Shown one piece after another: positions 8,079-15,382 of a DNA stretch of 20,209 nt. Each line of letters opens with the position of its first letter. Position 1 is the stretch's first letter. The translations under genes were made by a program, and so were the position numbers. Below the pieces are notes generated by a model that was given only the letters and a program-made list of their open reading frames with translations, had not been told where the DNA came from and ran no database searches. Origin of the DNA: CALOCV01 sp942491955 (GTDB taxonomy: Bacteria; Chlamydiota; Chlamydiia; Chlamydiales; CALOCV01); the NCBI GenBank assembly GCA_942491955.1, contig CALOCV010000047.1, forward strand, positions 1-20,209, read 5' to 3'.

Positions 8079-8915
8079 ATGCAACATCCTTCATTTTTTT
8101 TTCTTACAACATGGTTCATGCTTTCCTCTCTTTATGGTACTGACATTCCTTCGAAATCTATTGAAACAGAACGTGCTGCTACTATTAAGGAGCGGTATGA
8201 AAAAAGTGCTAACATACCAGGCGCAGCTCTTTTTACTCCGCCAGAAGGATGGTTAGCTTCCGATCCCGACACACTCCCTCCACATGTTCATGGGATGGTT
8301 GTTGGGCCTGCCAAAAGTTTTTTTCCACCTTCGATCAATTTAGGAACCGAAAATTTCTTGGGTTCCGAAACCGAATTTTTGGAGAGGATTCGCAAATCCA
8401 ATGATTTACAAGGCTTTGAAACAAAAGATCTTGGAAAAATCCGCACCCAAGCAGGGAATGCCCATCTCATTCAAGTCGACACCAAATCGGAATGGGGCGA
8501 TCTCCGTTTGATGCAAGCTTTTTTCTTAAAAGAAGGCATCGCCTACATCCTTACCGCAGCTGCTTTACGCGATGAATTTTCTGCATACTATAAAGAATTT
8601 TTCCAAGGTATTCGTTCGTTTCGGATCAACCCTCCCCTCCTTGAATCGCTAGCCAGTACCGAAAGAAAAAACCATTTAAAAAAAGAAAAAGAAGCTCTTT
8701 TCCTAGATTGGGAAGAGGCTAAACAACAAAATGCATCGAATATTACCTCCTCCGAAGTTTTTCATAGCCCCTATTTTCAAGAAAAATGGTCGCAATTTGA
8801 AGAAAAAATCGAAAAAGAGTATCAAGATCTTGGAAGGGAGTGGCTCGCTCAATTTTTAGAGGATACCGAGAATGCTCTTATTGCAGTTGATGATTCTGCT
8901 GAAGTTTCTGCATAA
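8079..8915 (+). CDS. Exported PsbP/DcrB-like (Mog1-fold) protein, function unknown
   Basis: 278 aa from the ATG at 8079. This start is preferred over 8046 because the latter lies in the -10 box, while 8079 has TTTAGG at 8067-8072. It begins with a hydrophobic signal sequence (residues 1-20, FFFLTTWFMLSSLYG). Residues about 40-180 have the pattern of the PsbP/DcrB/DUF1795 fold: FTPPEGW near the start, alternating strands, then GNAHLIQVDT, MQAFFLKEGIAYILT and a closing YYKEFFQGIRSFRI. The last ~90 residues form a charged helical tail. In Chlamydia the gene next to atpE is CT311; orthology to it is possible but cannot be judged here. The fold assignment is by eye; the role is unknown, probably periplasmic or membrane-associated. 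Confidence 0.7.
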   Translation: MQHPSFFFLTTWFMLSSLYGTDIPSKSIETERAATIKERYEKSANIPGAALFTPPEGWLASDPDTLPPHVHGMVVGPAKSFFPPSINLGTENFLGSETEFLERIRKSNDLQGFETKDLGKIRTQAGNAHLIQVDTKSEWGDLRLMQAFFLKEGIAYILTAAALRDEFSAYYKEFFQGIRSFRINPPLLESLASTERKNHLKKEKEALFLDWEEAKQQNASNITSSEVFHSPYFQEKWSQFEEKIEKEYQDLGREWLAQFLEDTENALIAVDDSAEVSA

Positions 8916-8921
8916 AAATTC

Positions 8922-8950
8922 TTGGCAAAGAAAAATGAAAACGCTATAAA
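8922..8950 (+). promoter_or_regulatory. Promoter of the 8978 gene
   Basis: TTGGCA (8922-8927), a 17-nt spacer, and TATAAA (8945-8950): a near-consensus sigma-70-type promoter starting 7 nt after the previous stop codon. Predicted transcription start near 8957, about 20 nt before the ATG. Confidence 0.65.
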
Positions 8951-8977
8951 AAGTATCAATGGTAAAAGGAGAAAAAC

Positions 8978-9214
8978 ATGAAATCGATCAGGAAACATTT
9001 TAGCGCAATGGCTGCAGCTCTTCTTCTTGCTGTATCAGCGCAATCGCTAGAAGCGGCAAATTATTGTACAGATGCTGGAGGATGTGGATACGAAGAGTGC
9101 AGAACAACTCCTTGTCTCTCTCCGGCCATAGCTCTTGGAGCTGTTGCCATCGCAGCAATTGTTGCCGTAGCATTGCAAAACTCTCATGGGAAGAACGGAC
9201 ACTCGCACGCATAG
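8978..9214 (+). CDS. Small Cys-rich exported membrane protein with His-rich tail
   Basis: 78 aa. Basic N-terminus (KSIRKH), a hydrophobic stretch and AQSLEA give a good signal peptide, with cleavage near residue 26. The mature part has four cysteines (30, 36, 41, 46) in a compact Cys/Gly region, then a hydrophobic segment (50-67, IALGAVAIAAIVAVAL) and a short tail with three histidines. SD AAGGAG (8966-8971) lies 6 nt before the ATG, and a strong promoter precedes it, so it is probably well expressed. The pattern fits small chlamydial envelope proteins that rely on disulphides, but no named family is recognised. It may stay anchored by the second hydrophobic segment. Confidence 0.75.
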   Translation: MKSIRKHFSAMAAALLLAVSAQSLEAANYCTDAGGCGYEECRTTPCLSPAIALGAVAIAAIVAVALQNSHGKNGHSHA

Positions 9215-9779
9215 TTTTTCTCGAAGTGTTGGCAAGTCTGGCATAAAGAAAAGAAGAGCCATTATTTTTATGGCTTTTCTTTGTTTTTTCTGTGCCGCTT
9301 GCCAATCGCGGGCAGGAGACAGAACCGTCTATTCTTTTTCCCATGAAGGGTGTCAGTCGGCTCGAACTTTTCTTTATTCAGAAGAGTTCTGTTCTTCGAT
9401 GATGCTTGAGATTGTCCGTACGATACGAGGCGTCCGGTTATACCTCAACCTCTGCGCTTTTTCCCTTCCTTACGAAGAGGATTCTTCTATGCGATTTCCG
9501 GTAGAAGTCACAATCCAGGGAGAAGTGTTTTCTACAGCTCTTTATTGTTTTTCTGGAGGACAGAGACTTCTTTTCCCTCCCGAAGCGGCCCATTGGCTTA
9601 TCGAGCACCTTTGTTTAGGAAACGATGTGGTTATTACCATGGATCGCATACAGGCTCGCTTTTGCGCGACAGGTTTTTTTGATGCTTGGGAGAAAGTGAT
9701 GGCGCCCATCATGGTAGAGGGGGAGAGCTTAAAATACGATGAAGTCCGCGCCTCTCCATTCAGTTCCGTCTATCGATAG
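9186..9779 (+). CDS. Putative lipoprotein of unknown function
   Basis: 197 aa from the ATG at 9186, or 169 aa from the ATG at 9270. A hydrophobic segment ends in FFCAAC, a plausible lipobox, so the mature protein would begin at this cysteine and be lipid-anchored. The longer start keeps a KKRR positive region before the hydrophobic core, as expected for a signal peptide, but overlaps the previous gene by 29 nt and has no SD; the shorter start lacks the positive charges and has only AAGAAGAG 11 nt upstream. The start is therefore unsettled. The mature part has several cysteines and alternating beta-type segments with no recognised domain. Its last 10 bases overlap the end of the converging minus-strand gene. 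Confidence 0.65.
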   Translation: MGRTDTRTHSFSRSVGKSGIKKRRAIIFMAFLCFFCAACQSRAGDRTVYSFSHEGCQSARTFLYSEEFCSSMMLEIVRTIRGVRLYLNLCAFSLPYEEDSSMRFPVEVTIQGEVFSTALYCFSGGQRLLFPPEAAHWLIEHLCLGNDVVITMDRIQARFCATGFFDAWEKVMAPIMVEGESLKYDEVRASPFSSVYR

Positions 9780-11305
9780 TGGTCGTAGTGATTCTCGATT
9801 TTTTTCTCTAAAAGGTTCTTTCCAGGCAATTGCTGTTGTTCCGTATCGGAAAGAAATAGGAACAATCTCCCACGGATGGATTCCACTATATCAACGAGAT
9901 GGATCCTTTCTTGAAGAGTCAATTGCTTTTTTGCTATTGCCTCACACTCAAATAAAAGAGTGTAAAGCGTACCTATGTATAGAGTTGGGAGGGATTGGTT
10001 TAGCCTATATTGAGCAAACAATTTGTCGTCTTGTTTCTTGATCGCCTCTTTTGCCTCTTGATAATACCCTTGGCGAATGGCCTCTACAATCGCAGATAAT
10101 GTTTGAGGCTTGTTTTCCAATGGTTTCTTTTTTTCTGCCATCGCTTGGATCTTTTCTCGAGCCGTTTGGCATTCAGAAGGAAGGGCAAATCCGTTTTTCT
10201 TGCATTGCCTCTCGATTTTCAAGAGGATTTCTAAAGCAATGGTTTGATGAATAGTGGTGGTTTCTTTTGGAAATCGCCGGATCCTTCCATAGAGATAGGT
10301 GAAATCCTCCATCCTTGTATCGAGTTTCCACTGGTCGTACTGTTTTTGATCTAAACGCGATTTGACTAAAGGAAACATCCATCGGTGAGAACACGATCCC
10401 CCTTGTTGTTGTTTTATCCAATACTGTTTCTCCTTATCTGGATCTCGCATGGGAGCTACCTTCCCTTGTAGGGAGGGGAGTAGAGTTTTGTAAATGTACT
10501 CGCTAGGATCTGTTTCCGATATTTTGCTCAGTCCATAGACCTTTCCTAAAAATTCTCGGTTGATCAGATGTTCCTTCGATATATCCCGTATCTCATAGAT
10601 CGCTTGCCTTTTATAAGCTTTCTCCGGACCAGCAGAATAATGGAATTGGAGACCATCACCTGTATTCACAACATCGAGTTGGAATCGACCATCTTTTTGC
10701 TTTCGAATCACCCACTCCATTTTGTGACCAAGTCCAAACTTTATCCCAGCGTGTGCTGGATGCCACGAACCATCCCAAAAACACTCTTCACCTTCTTTCA
10801 AATTTTCCAATTGTTGGATGCGGCTATCGACCCAAAATTTTTGAATAAGCTCCAATCTCTGCTTTTTAACGAACAGCTCACGAATCACAGTAAAAAACTG
10901 AGAAAGGTTACGAATTACAAAAGGAACCGACAATTTTTCGGCACGTTCAAAAAGAGAACGAAGATAAGAAATGTTCTCCCCTTTTTGATGACTCAGTTGG
11001 TAACGGGTTCTTCGAAATAAATCGGCATCCCATTCTGTTGGTCGACCCCTCATCAGCCTCGTTTTGCGAAACAGGTAGTTCACTCGGTTTGCCATATGCT
11101 CTGCACTTCGTCTCGTTGCAAGATCCAAACGAACAGCATCTTTTTTTGAAAAACTAAGGTAAGTGGATTGGTAGCAATTTTCAAAAAATAAGCGAACTTT
11201 CTGGCCTATCCTCGAAAAAGACGAGCGATTGAGGGTGTTGATTTTCGCTAAGCTTTGTCGATGGCATGCGATTGGTGGATAAGATCCTAAAGAATTGATA
11301 CTCAT
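9770..11305 (-). CDS. Unknown protein with GHK/NTG/GGSC motifs, paralogue of 11421-12941
   Basis: 511 aa from the ATG at 11303-11305. This start matches its neighbour residue for residue (29 residues from Met to LNRSS in both), whereas the ATG three codons earlier overlaps a TATCAT -10-like box. No signal peptide or membrane helix. The N-terminal third is helical; the centre is the best conserved between the paralogues, with GHKM (H194), VNTG (N214) and QQGGSC (C305), followed by LDQKQYDQWKLD and FTYLYGRIRRFPK; the C-terminus is helical. A conserved His, Asn and Cys could be a rearranged papain-like cysteine peptidase or transferase site, but this is speculation. Possibly a secreted effector. 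It overlaps the converging lipoprotein gene by 10 nt. Confidence 0.75.
   Translation of the reverse strand: MSINSLGSYPPIACHRQSLAKINTLNRSSFSRIGQKVRLFFENCYQSTYLSFSKKDAVRLDLATRRSAEHMANRVNYLFRKTRLMRGRPTEWDADLFRRTRYQLSHQKGENISYLRSLFERAEKLSVPFVIRNLSQFFTVIRELFVKKQRLELIQKFWVDSRIQQLENLKEGEECFWDGSWHPAHAGIKFGLGHKMEWVIRKQKDGRFQLDVVNTGDGLQFHYSAGPEKAYKRQAIYEIRDISKEHLINREFLGKVYGLSKISETDPSEYIYKTLLPSLQGKVAPMRDPDKEKQYWIKQQQGGSCSHRWMFPLVKSRLDQKQYDQWKLDTRMEDFTYLYGRIRRFPKETTTIHQTIALEILLKIERQCKKNGFALPSECQTAREKIQAMAEKKKPLENKPQTLSAIVEAIRQGYYQEAKEAIKKQDDKLFAQYRLNQSLPTLYIGTLYTLLFECEAIAKKQLTLQERIHLVDIVESIRGRLFLFLSDTEQQQLPGKNLLEKKIENHYDHYR
10143..10231. repeat. 89-bp direct repeat, copy 1 (inside the 9770-11305 gene)
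   Basis: Identical base for base to 11785-11873 in the neighbouring paralogue, while flanking parts of the two genes differ much more. It encodes the C-terminal helical stretch with LLKIERQCKKNGFALPSE. Identity at silent positions points to gene conversion or a very recent exchange between the copies. Confidence 0.9.
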
Positions 11306-11312
11306 GGCAGAC

Positions 11313-11318
11313 ATGATA
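11313..11318 (-). promoter_or_regulatory. -10-like box close to the start of the 9770-11305 gene
   Basis: TATCAT on the minus strand, preceded by CGC, ends 7 nt before the ATG at 11303-11305. It aligns with the TATAAT in front of the paralogue at 12941. No clear -35 could be picked. If used, the mRNA would be leaderless or nearly so. Confidence 0.4.
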
Positions 11319-11394
11319 GCGTAAATTTACATAAATTTCTACTGCTACTCATATTGTTTTTGAATTTTTTGAATTTAGGTTTTGCTACTCTTAC

Positions 11395-11422
11395 AACCCG
11401 CATTGGGTGCGGAATGTGGGTT
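11395..11422 (-). terminator. Stem-loop at the end of the 11421-12941 gene
   Basis: 11395-11404 pairs with 11413-11422 (10 bp including one G-T pair, loop 8 nt), overlapping the stop codon. No T run follows in the direction of the gene, so termination is only possible, not shown. Confidence 0.35.
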
Positions 11423-12941
11423 ACGCGTAATGGGCGTAGTGATTCTCGACAGCTTTTGCTAAGAGATGCTTACCAGGGAATTTTTCCGTTTCCTGCAATT
11501 CCAAATTTTGATTCAGCTCGCGATAGATGAGCTGCACCGTTTTTGCAAGAAGGATTCTTGCTTGAAGGGTCAAGCACGTCTTTTCCATTTTTTCACAATC
11601 TAATAAAAGAGTGTGAAGTACGCCAATGCGTAGCATATTTTTCTGTTTCCAGCGACCAGGGAGTGCTTTTGTTTGTCCCTCAATAGCCTCTTTTGCCTCT
11701 GCATAGTACCCTTTGCTAATAGCTTCTATAATCGAAGAAAAAGTTTGAGGCTTGTTTTCTAATGGCTTCTTCTTTTTTGCCATGGCTTGGATCTTTTCTC
11801 GAGCCGTTTGGCATTCAGAAGGAAGGGCAAATCCGTTTTTCTTGCATTGCCTCTCGATTTTCAAGAGGATTTCCAAAGCAATGATTTGATGAAGAGTTGT
11901 AAATTTTTTTGGAAATCGCCGGATCCTTCCATAGAGATAGGTAAAATCCTCCACCCTCGCATCGAGTTTCCACTGGTCGTACTGTTTTTGATCCAGACGT
12001 GATTTCAATAAGGGAAACATCCATCGAACGCCGCAAGACCCCCCCTGCTGCTTCTTTACCCAATATTTTTTTTCCTTGTATATATCCCGAATGGGAGCTA
12101 CTTCTCCTTTTAATGTGGGAAGTAAGGTTTTGTAGATGTACTCAGCGGGATCTTTTTCTGATGATGATCTCAGTCTATAGACCTTGCTTAAAAATTCTCG
12201 GTTAACTAGGTTTTCACGCGGTATATTGCGTATTTCGTAGGTCGTTTGACACTTGAAATCTCTTTCTTGGCCCGCATAATGATGAAAACCGAGACCCTTG
12301 CCTGTATTCACTATATCGAGCTGGAATCGACCATCCTTTTGCTTTCGAAGGATCCATGCCATTTTGTGGCCAACGACAGGCCCTTTTCCTAAACGCTGTG
12401 GATAATACGACCCATCCCATAGATACTCTTTTCCCTCCTTCAGGTTTTCCAGCTGTTGGATGCGTTTATCGACCCAAATTTTCTGAATAACGCCTGCTAA
12501 AGGCTTGCTATAAAAAATAGCACGAAGGCAAACAAAAATATCGCTAATTCTAGGGAGAATAGAGAGATGTGATGTTTTTTTGGCACGAATAAGAAGGGCA
12601 CGGAGGCGCGAAATATCCTCCCCTCTTTGATAACTGAGCTGGTGGATCGTTGCTTGAAATAGATCCCCTTCTCTATCTTTTGTGCTTCTCCAATGTGGGA
12701 CCGAGTCATGCACAGCGTTTGTCATGTGTTCGGCACTTCTCATCGTCGCATCTCTTAGCCGTGCTGCATCTTTTTCCCAAAAACCTTGAGAAGAGACCCT
12801 ATAGGGATGGAGACTTTCCCAAAGTAAGCGGAGATACCGGAGAATACTCGAAGAAGAAGAGCGGTTCAAAGCGGCAATTTTTGCCACATTTTGCCCACGA
12901 AATGCGATGGATGCCTGAGATCTTAAAGAGGTATCAATCAT
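11421..12941 (-). CDS. Unknown protein with GHK/NTG/GGSC motifs, paralogue of 9770-11305
   Basis: 506 aa, clearly homologous along its whole length to the next gene downstream. Shared blocks are ALNRSS near residue 29, RSAEHM (69-73), WVDKRIQQLENLKEG, GHKM (H192), VNTG (N212), KDPAEYIYKTLLP, QQGGSC (C303), KSRLDQKQYDQWKLD and RRFPKK. The middle and the 35-residue stretch beginning IALEILLKIERQCKK are most alike; the N-terminus and last ~80 residues diverge most. No membrane segment or signal peptide. A TATAAT box ends 6 nt before the ATG. The conserved His/Asn/Cys set suggests a cysteine-dependent enzyme, but the order and spacing do not identify a known family, so this is inference. Possibly a host-directed secreted protein. 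Confidence 0.75.
   Translation of the reverse strand: MIDTSLRSQASIAFRGQNVAKIAALNRSSSSSILRYLRLLWESLHPYRVSSQGFWEKDAARLRDATMRSAEHMTNAVHDSVPHWRSTKDREGDLFQATIHQLSYQRGEDISRLRALLIRAKKTSHLSILPRISDIFVCLRAIFYSKPLAGVIQKIWVDKRIQQLENLKEGKEYLWDGSYYPQRLGKGPVVGHKMAWILRKQKDGRFQLDIVNTGKGLGFHHYAGQERDFKCQTTYEIRNIPRENLVNREFLSKVYRLRSSSEKDPAEYIYKTLLPTLKGEVAPIRDIYKEKKYWVKKQQGGSCGVRWMFPLLKSRLDQKQYDQWKLDARVEDFTYLYGRIRRFPKKFTTLHQIIALEILLKIERQCKKNGFALPSECQTAREKIQAMAKKKKPLENKPQTFSSIIEAISKGYYAEAKEAIEGQTKALPGRWKQKNMLRIGVLHTLLLDCEKMEKTCLTLQARILLAKTVQLIYRELNQNLELQETEKFPGKHLLAKAVENHYAHYA
11785..11873. repeat. 89-bp direct repeat, copy 2 (inside the 11421-12941 gene)
   Basis: Identical to 10143-10231 in the paralogous gene. 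Identity continues past the right end with only two substitutions over the next ~20 bases. Confidence 0.9.
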
Positions 12942-12947
12942 GCAAAT

Positions 12948-12976
12948 ATTATAGCATAATCAACACATAATTTAAA
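12948..12976 (-). promoter_or_regulatory. Promoter-like site directly before the 12941 start
   Basis: On the minus strand, TATAAT (complement of 12948-12953) is preceded by TGC (extended -10 form), with TTTAAA 17 nt upstream (complement of 12971-12976) as a weak -35. The -10 ends only 6 nt before the ATG, so the transcript would start at or next to the start codon. Confidence 0.5.
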
Positions 12977-13053
12977 CTTTAAACTATATCGAGAAAATCT
13001 TAATCCCTTTCTTCCCACTTCAAATGATACATTGAAAATTCACACGTCGCGTA

Positions 13054-14154
13054 TTACTTCGTAGTAAGATGGGTCAATCCGCGGTAGACAATCCTATTTT
13101 CCGCTAAATCAAGCACAATAGAAGAGGCGATCAATGTAGCAATGGCAATCAAAGGAACAACAGGAGTAATCGGAGCAAAAAATAGCGATATCGCCCCAAT
13201 TGTCGTCAAATTACGCCCAATTTGAACCGATTGCAATGCAATTTTCCGTTGAATCACCGTTTTCATCTCGCTTAAGATTTTTTCTGGCGGATGCTCCGAA
13301 TCATTCGATCCTTTCATGACCTGCTTCATCAATTCAACAGCTCGACGATTCGTGGCTCTCTCCATCCCCTTCTCCTTGCGATAGATCACCCGCTCTTTGA
13401 GTTTTTCTAAGAGCTTTTTCTCTTTCTCTTCGCGCTTCAACCCATCCATCGATCGGAATTTTTTCTGGGAAACGGCTTGCACCTTCTCGACGATTTTAGC
13501 CTCTTCTGCCTCTGTAACCCCTAACATCGATTGCAAAAGAGGAATCAAGGCTGCTGGATTCTTACTCTGTGCTTCAATCACTTCAATACGGTTGAGGTCC
13601 CTCCGAGCCAAATCCATTTGAATGGAACGAGAGATAGCACCTATTCCCGCAATCCCCATATTAATAAAGGGAAGAGGCTTAGCAAAAAAACTCACAGTAC
13701 TTTGTACATGATTGGAAATCGTAAAAATACTTACGAATCCTTCAAATGCCGTATTGATGGAATCCATCATACCGAGTCCCGAGCCGATTTGCCCAAGGAT
13801 ACCTAAAGCCATCCCTTCATGGTCGCCTTGTTTCCTAGAATGATGAATACTCTTCGTCTCGTTGACCATCCCATGTAAATTCAAAGGAATACTAATTAGT
13901 GTGAATAATTTTGAGCGGCCAATGACGAGTTGGATTCTCTTAAAATGTGATGTATTAGGTGATACGATTTTTGATGCGGCTTGAAGCCCTTTCCGCATTA
14001 CAAGAATACCACGACCGATTTTCGACCAGGTACTGCGAAATTTTTGATAAATTTTTTTGGTGCGTTCTTGTACGTTGGAACGCATATCGTGAACGTGTCC
14101 TTGGAACCGTTCACCAATCGTTGGTGAATGTCTCTGTATTGCTGGTATTGTCAT
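13054..14154 (-). CDS. Inc-like membrane protein of unknown function, paralogue of 14169-15179
   Basis: 366 aa. Hydrophobic stretches lie around 115-180 (weak, interrupted) and at 317-348 (AISLFFAPITPVVPLIAIATLIA, two tightly spaced segments), separated by a charged helical region with EEKEKKLLEKLKERV. A C-terminal two-helix hydrophobic hairpin with no signal peptide recalls chlamydial inclusion-membrane (Inc) proteins, inserted into the host-derived vacuole membrane by the T3SS; that is inference. It shares with its upstream paralogue LGVT(E/D), REMRTV/SEMKTV, VQR, RGL.H and the overall layout. A strong SD AGGAGG (complement of 14161-14166) lies 6 nt before the ATG, and it follows the other gene by only 14 nt, so the two form an operon. 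Confidence 0.75.
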   Translation of the reverse strand: MTIPAIQRHSPTIGERFQGHVHDMRSNVQERTKKIYQKFRSTWSKIGRGILVMRKGLQAASKIVSPNTSHFKRIQLVIGRSKLFTLISIPLNLHGMVNETKSIHHSRKQGDHEGMALGILGQIGSGLGMMDSINTAFEGFVSIFTISNHVQSTVSFFAKPLPFINMGIAGIGAISRSIQMDLARRDLNRIEVIEAQSKNPAALIPLLQSMLGVTEAEEAKIVEKVQAVSQKKFRSMDGLKREEKEKKLLEKLKERVIYRKEKGMERATNRRAVELMKQVMKGSNDSEHPPEKILSEMKTVIQRKIALQSVQIGRNLTTIGAISLFFAPITPVVPLIAIATLIASSIVLDLAENRIVYRGLTHLTTK

Positions 14155-14168
14155 AGTATCCCTCCTAA

Positions 14169-15179
14169 TTACCCTTTAATATGTACAAGCCCCCGCTGTA
14201 GTAAATAGTATTTACCCCTATCGAGAGCCATTGCGGCTAAGATCGCTCCAGCAATGACCAGTGTTCCAATTGCTGGGTGGAGAGCTGGAATAAAGAGAAA
14301 GACTCCTCCCGCTCCTCCAATCAAACTTCTTGCCAACGAGAGTGATTGGTACACAAGATGGCGCTGGACGACCGTGCGCATTTCCCTAAAAATTGCCATT
14401 CGCTTTTCAACGGGAAAATCGTCTCCGTCCTTTTTCAATGATACAAGCATTTCTTGCGCCACACGAGCCGCTTTTTTTGTCGTTGAGCGTTCTATATTTT
14501 TTTGCTTAGCAAAAACGAGATTGCCTTTACTGATCCGGTATGCCTCTTTCTTTCTTTCAGCATTCCATCCTTTTTGTTGAGCGACTTTCTCCACTTTTTC
14601 TGCAATAATCCGCTTCTCTCCATCAGTGACTCCTACCCAAGACTGTAGGAACGAGAGGAGAAATTTCTCTTGGTCGACATGTTCCATTAAAAGATCGACG
14701 TCATTCTGTAGTTTTCTATGCTGATCCATTTTGTAAGAATTGATTCCAACACTGATCGTTTGCACACCAATTTGCAAAGCCCCACCAATTTGACTTACTA
14801 CACCCAGCACCGCTTCGACTTTTGCAGGAAGATGGGCGAGAGCAAGCAATCCATCGGAAAGGTTGATGAGTTTATCGCTAAGATCGAGAAGAGCGGCCCC
14901 TAATTCAAAAGAACTTAATATCAACGTTTTGTGATCTTTTTTCTCTCCATAGGCCTTTAAAGCAATCCCCTTTTCAATAGCGGAATGAATGGTAAGGGGG
15001 ACAGTGATCGCGCCTAAGAGCTTAGAACGTTTGCTTATATAAGCAGCTACCCGAGCCGCTGGAGTCGTTCGATCGACCAGAAGAAGGACTCCTTTCGTAA
15101 GGCGACGTCCCGTGGCAAGGGTTTTACTCACCCAGGTCTTCCAGAAATTTTCGAATTTTTGGAACGATTTTTTTGGCAA
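14169..15179 (-). CDS. Inc-like membrane protein, probably missing its 5' end in this frame
   Basis: 336 aa from a TTG at 15177-15179 with no convincing SD. Layout matches the downstream paralogue: weakly hydrophobic region near 95-160, charged helical centre (AERKKEAYRISKGNL), hydrophobic hairpin near 285-318 (GGVFLFIPALHPAIGTLVIAGAILAAMAL) and the closing RGLVHIKG. The true start is probably the ATG at 15286-15288: from there a different frame encodes about 36 residues ending NQEKCRKIAKK, which join this frame at the A7 run (15168-15174) to give KKSFQKF, like KKIYQKF in the paralogue after ~30 N-terminal residues. A change of one A, by assembly error, mutation or slippage, would restore it. 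Function unknown; possibly an inclusion-membrane protein. Confidence 0.7.
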   Translation of the reverse strand: MPKKSFQKFENFWKTWVSKTLATGRRLTKGVLLLVDRTTPAARVAAYISKRSKLLGAITVPLTIHSAIEKGIALKAYGEKKDHKTLILSSFELGAALLDLSDKLINLSDGLLALAHLPAKVEAVLGVVSQIGGALQIGVQTISVGINSYKMDQHRKLQNDVDLLMEHVDQEKFLLSFLQSWVGVTDGEKRIIAEKVEKVAQQKGWNAERKKEAYRISKGNLVFAKQKNIERSTTKKAARVAQEMLVSLKKDGDDFPVEKRMAIFREMRTVVQRHLVYQSLSLARSLIGGAGGVFLFIPALHPAIGTLVIAGAILAAMALDRGKYYLLQRGLVHIKG

Positions 15180-15330
15180 TTTTGCGACATTTTTCCTGAT
15201 TTACACCGAGTTTGGTCGGTAATGGTTCCTGCTGTTTCAACAGGATGCCGCTACAATCTGAAATAGGCATCAAATATTCAGCGTTCATATCCCCTCATAA
15301 AACACTGTAATTCAGTATATTTAAGGGAAA

Positions 15331-15359
15331 ATCATAAACAATAAATTATTAATGGTCAA
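15331..15359 (-). promoter_or_regulatory. Promoter of the 15179-13054 operon
   Basis: On the minus strand TTGACC (complement of 15354-15359), a 17-nt spacer, then TATGAT (complement of 15331-15336): close to consensus. The start of transcription would be near 15324, about 36 nt before the ATG at 15288 and ~145 nt before the TTG at 15179. The distance favours 15288 as the original start of the first gene. Confidence 0.6.
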
Positions 15360-15382
15360 TAAAATAAAATGAAGATCCATGC

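Noticed and set aside
9000..9344. Minus-strand frame opposite the small Cys-rich gene
   Set aside because: The plus-strand gene has a promoter, SD and signal peptide; this frame has none.
10568..11020. Plus-strand frame of 150 codons inside the first paralogue
   Set aside because: The minus-strand reading is homologous to its neighbour over its full length; this is its shadow.
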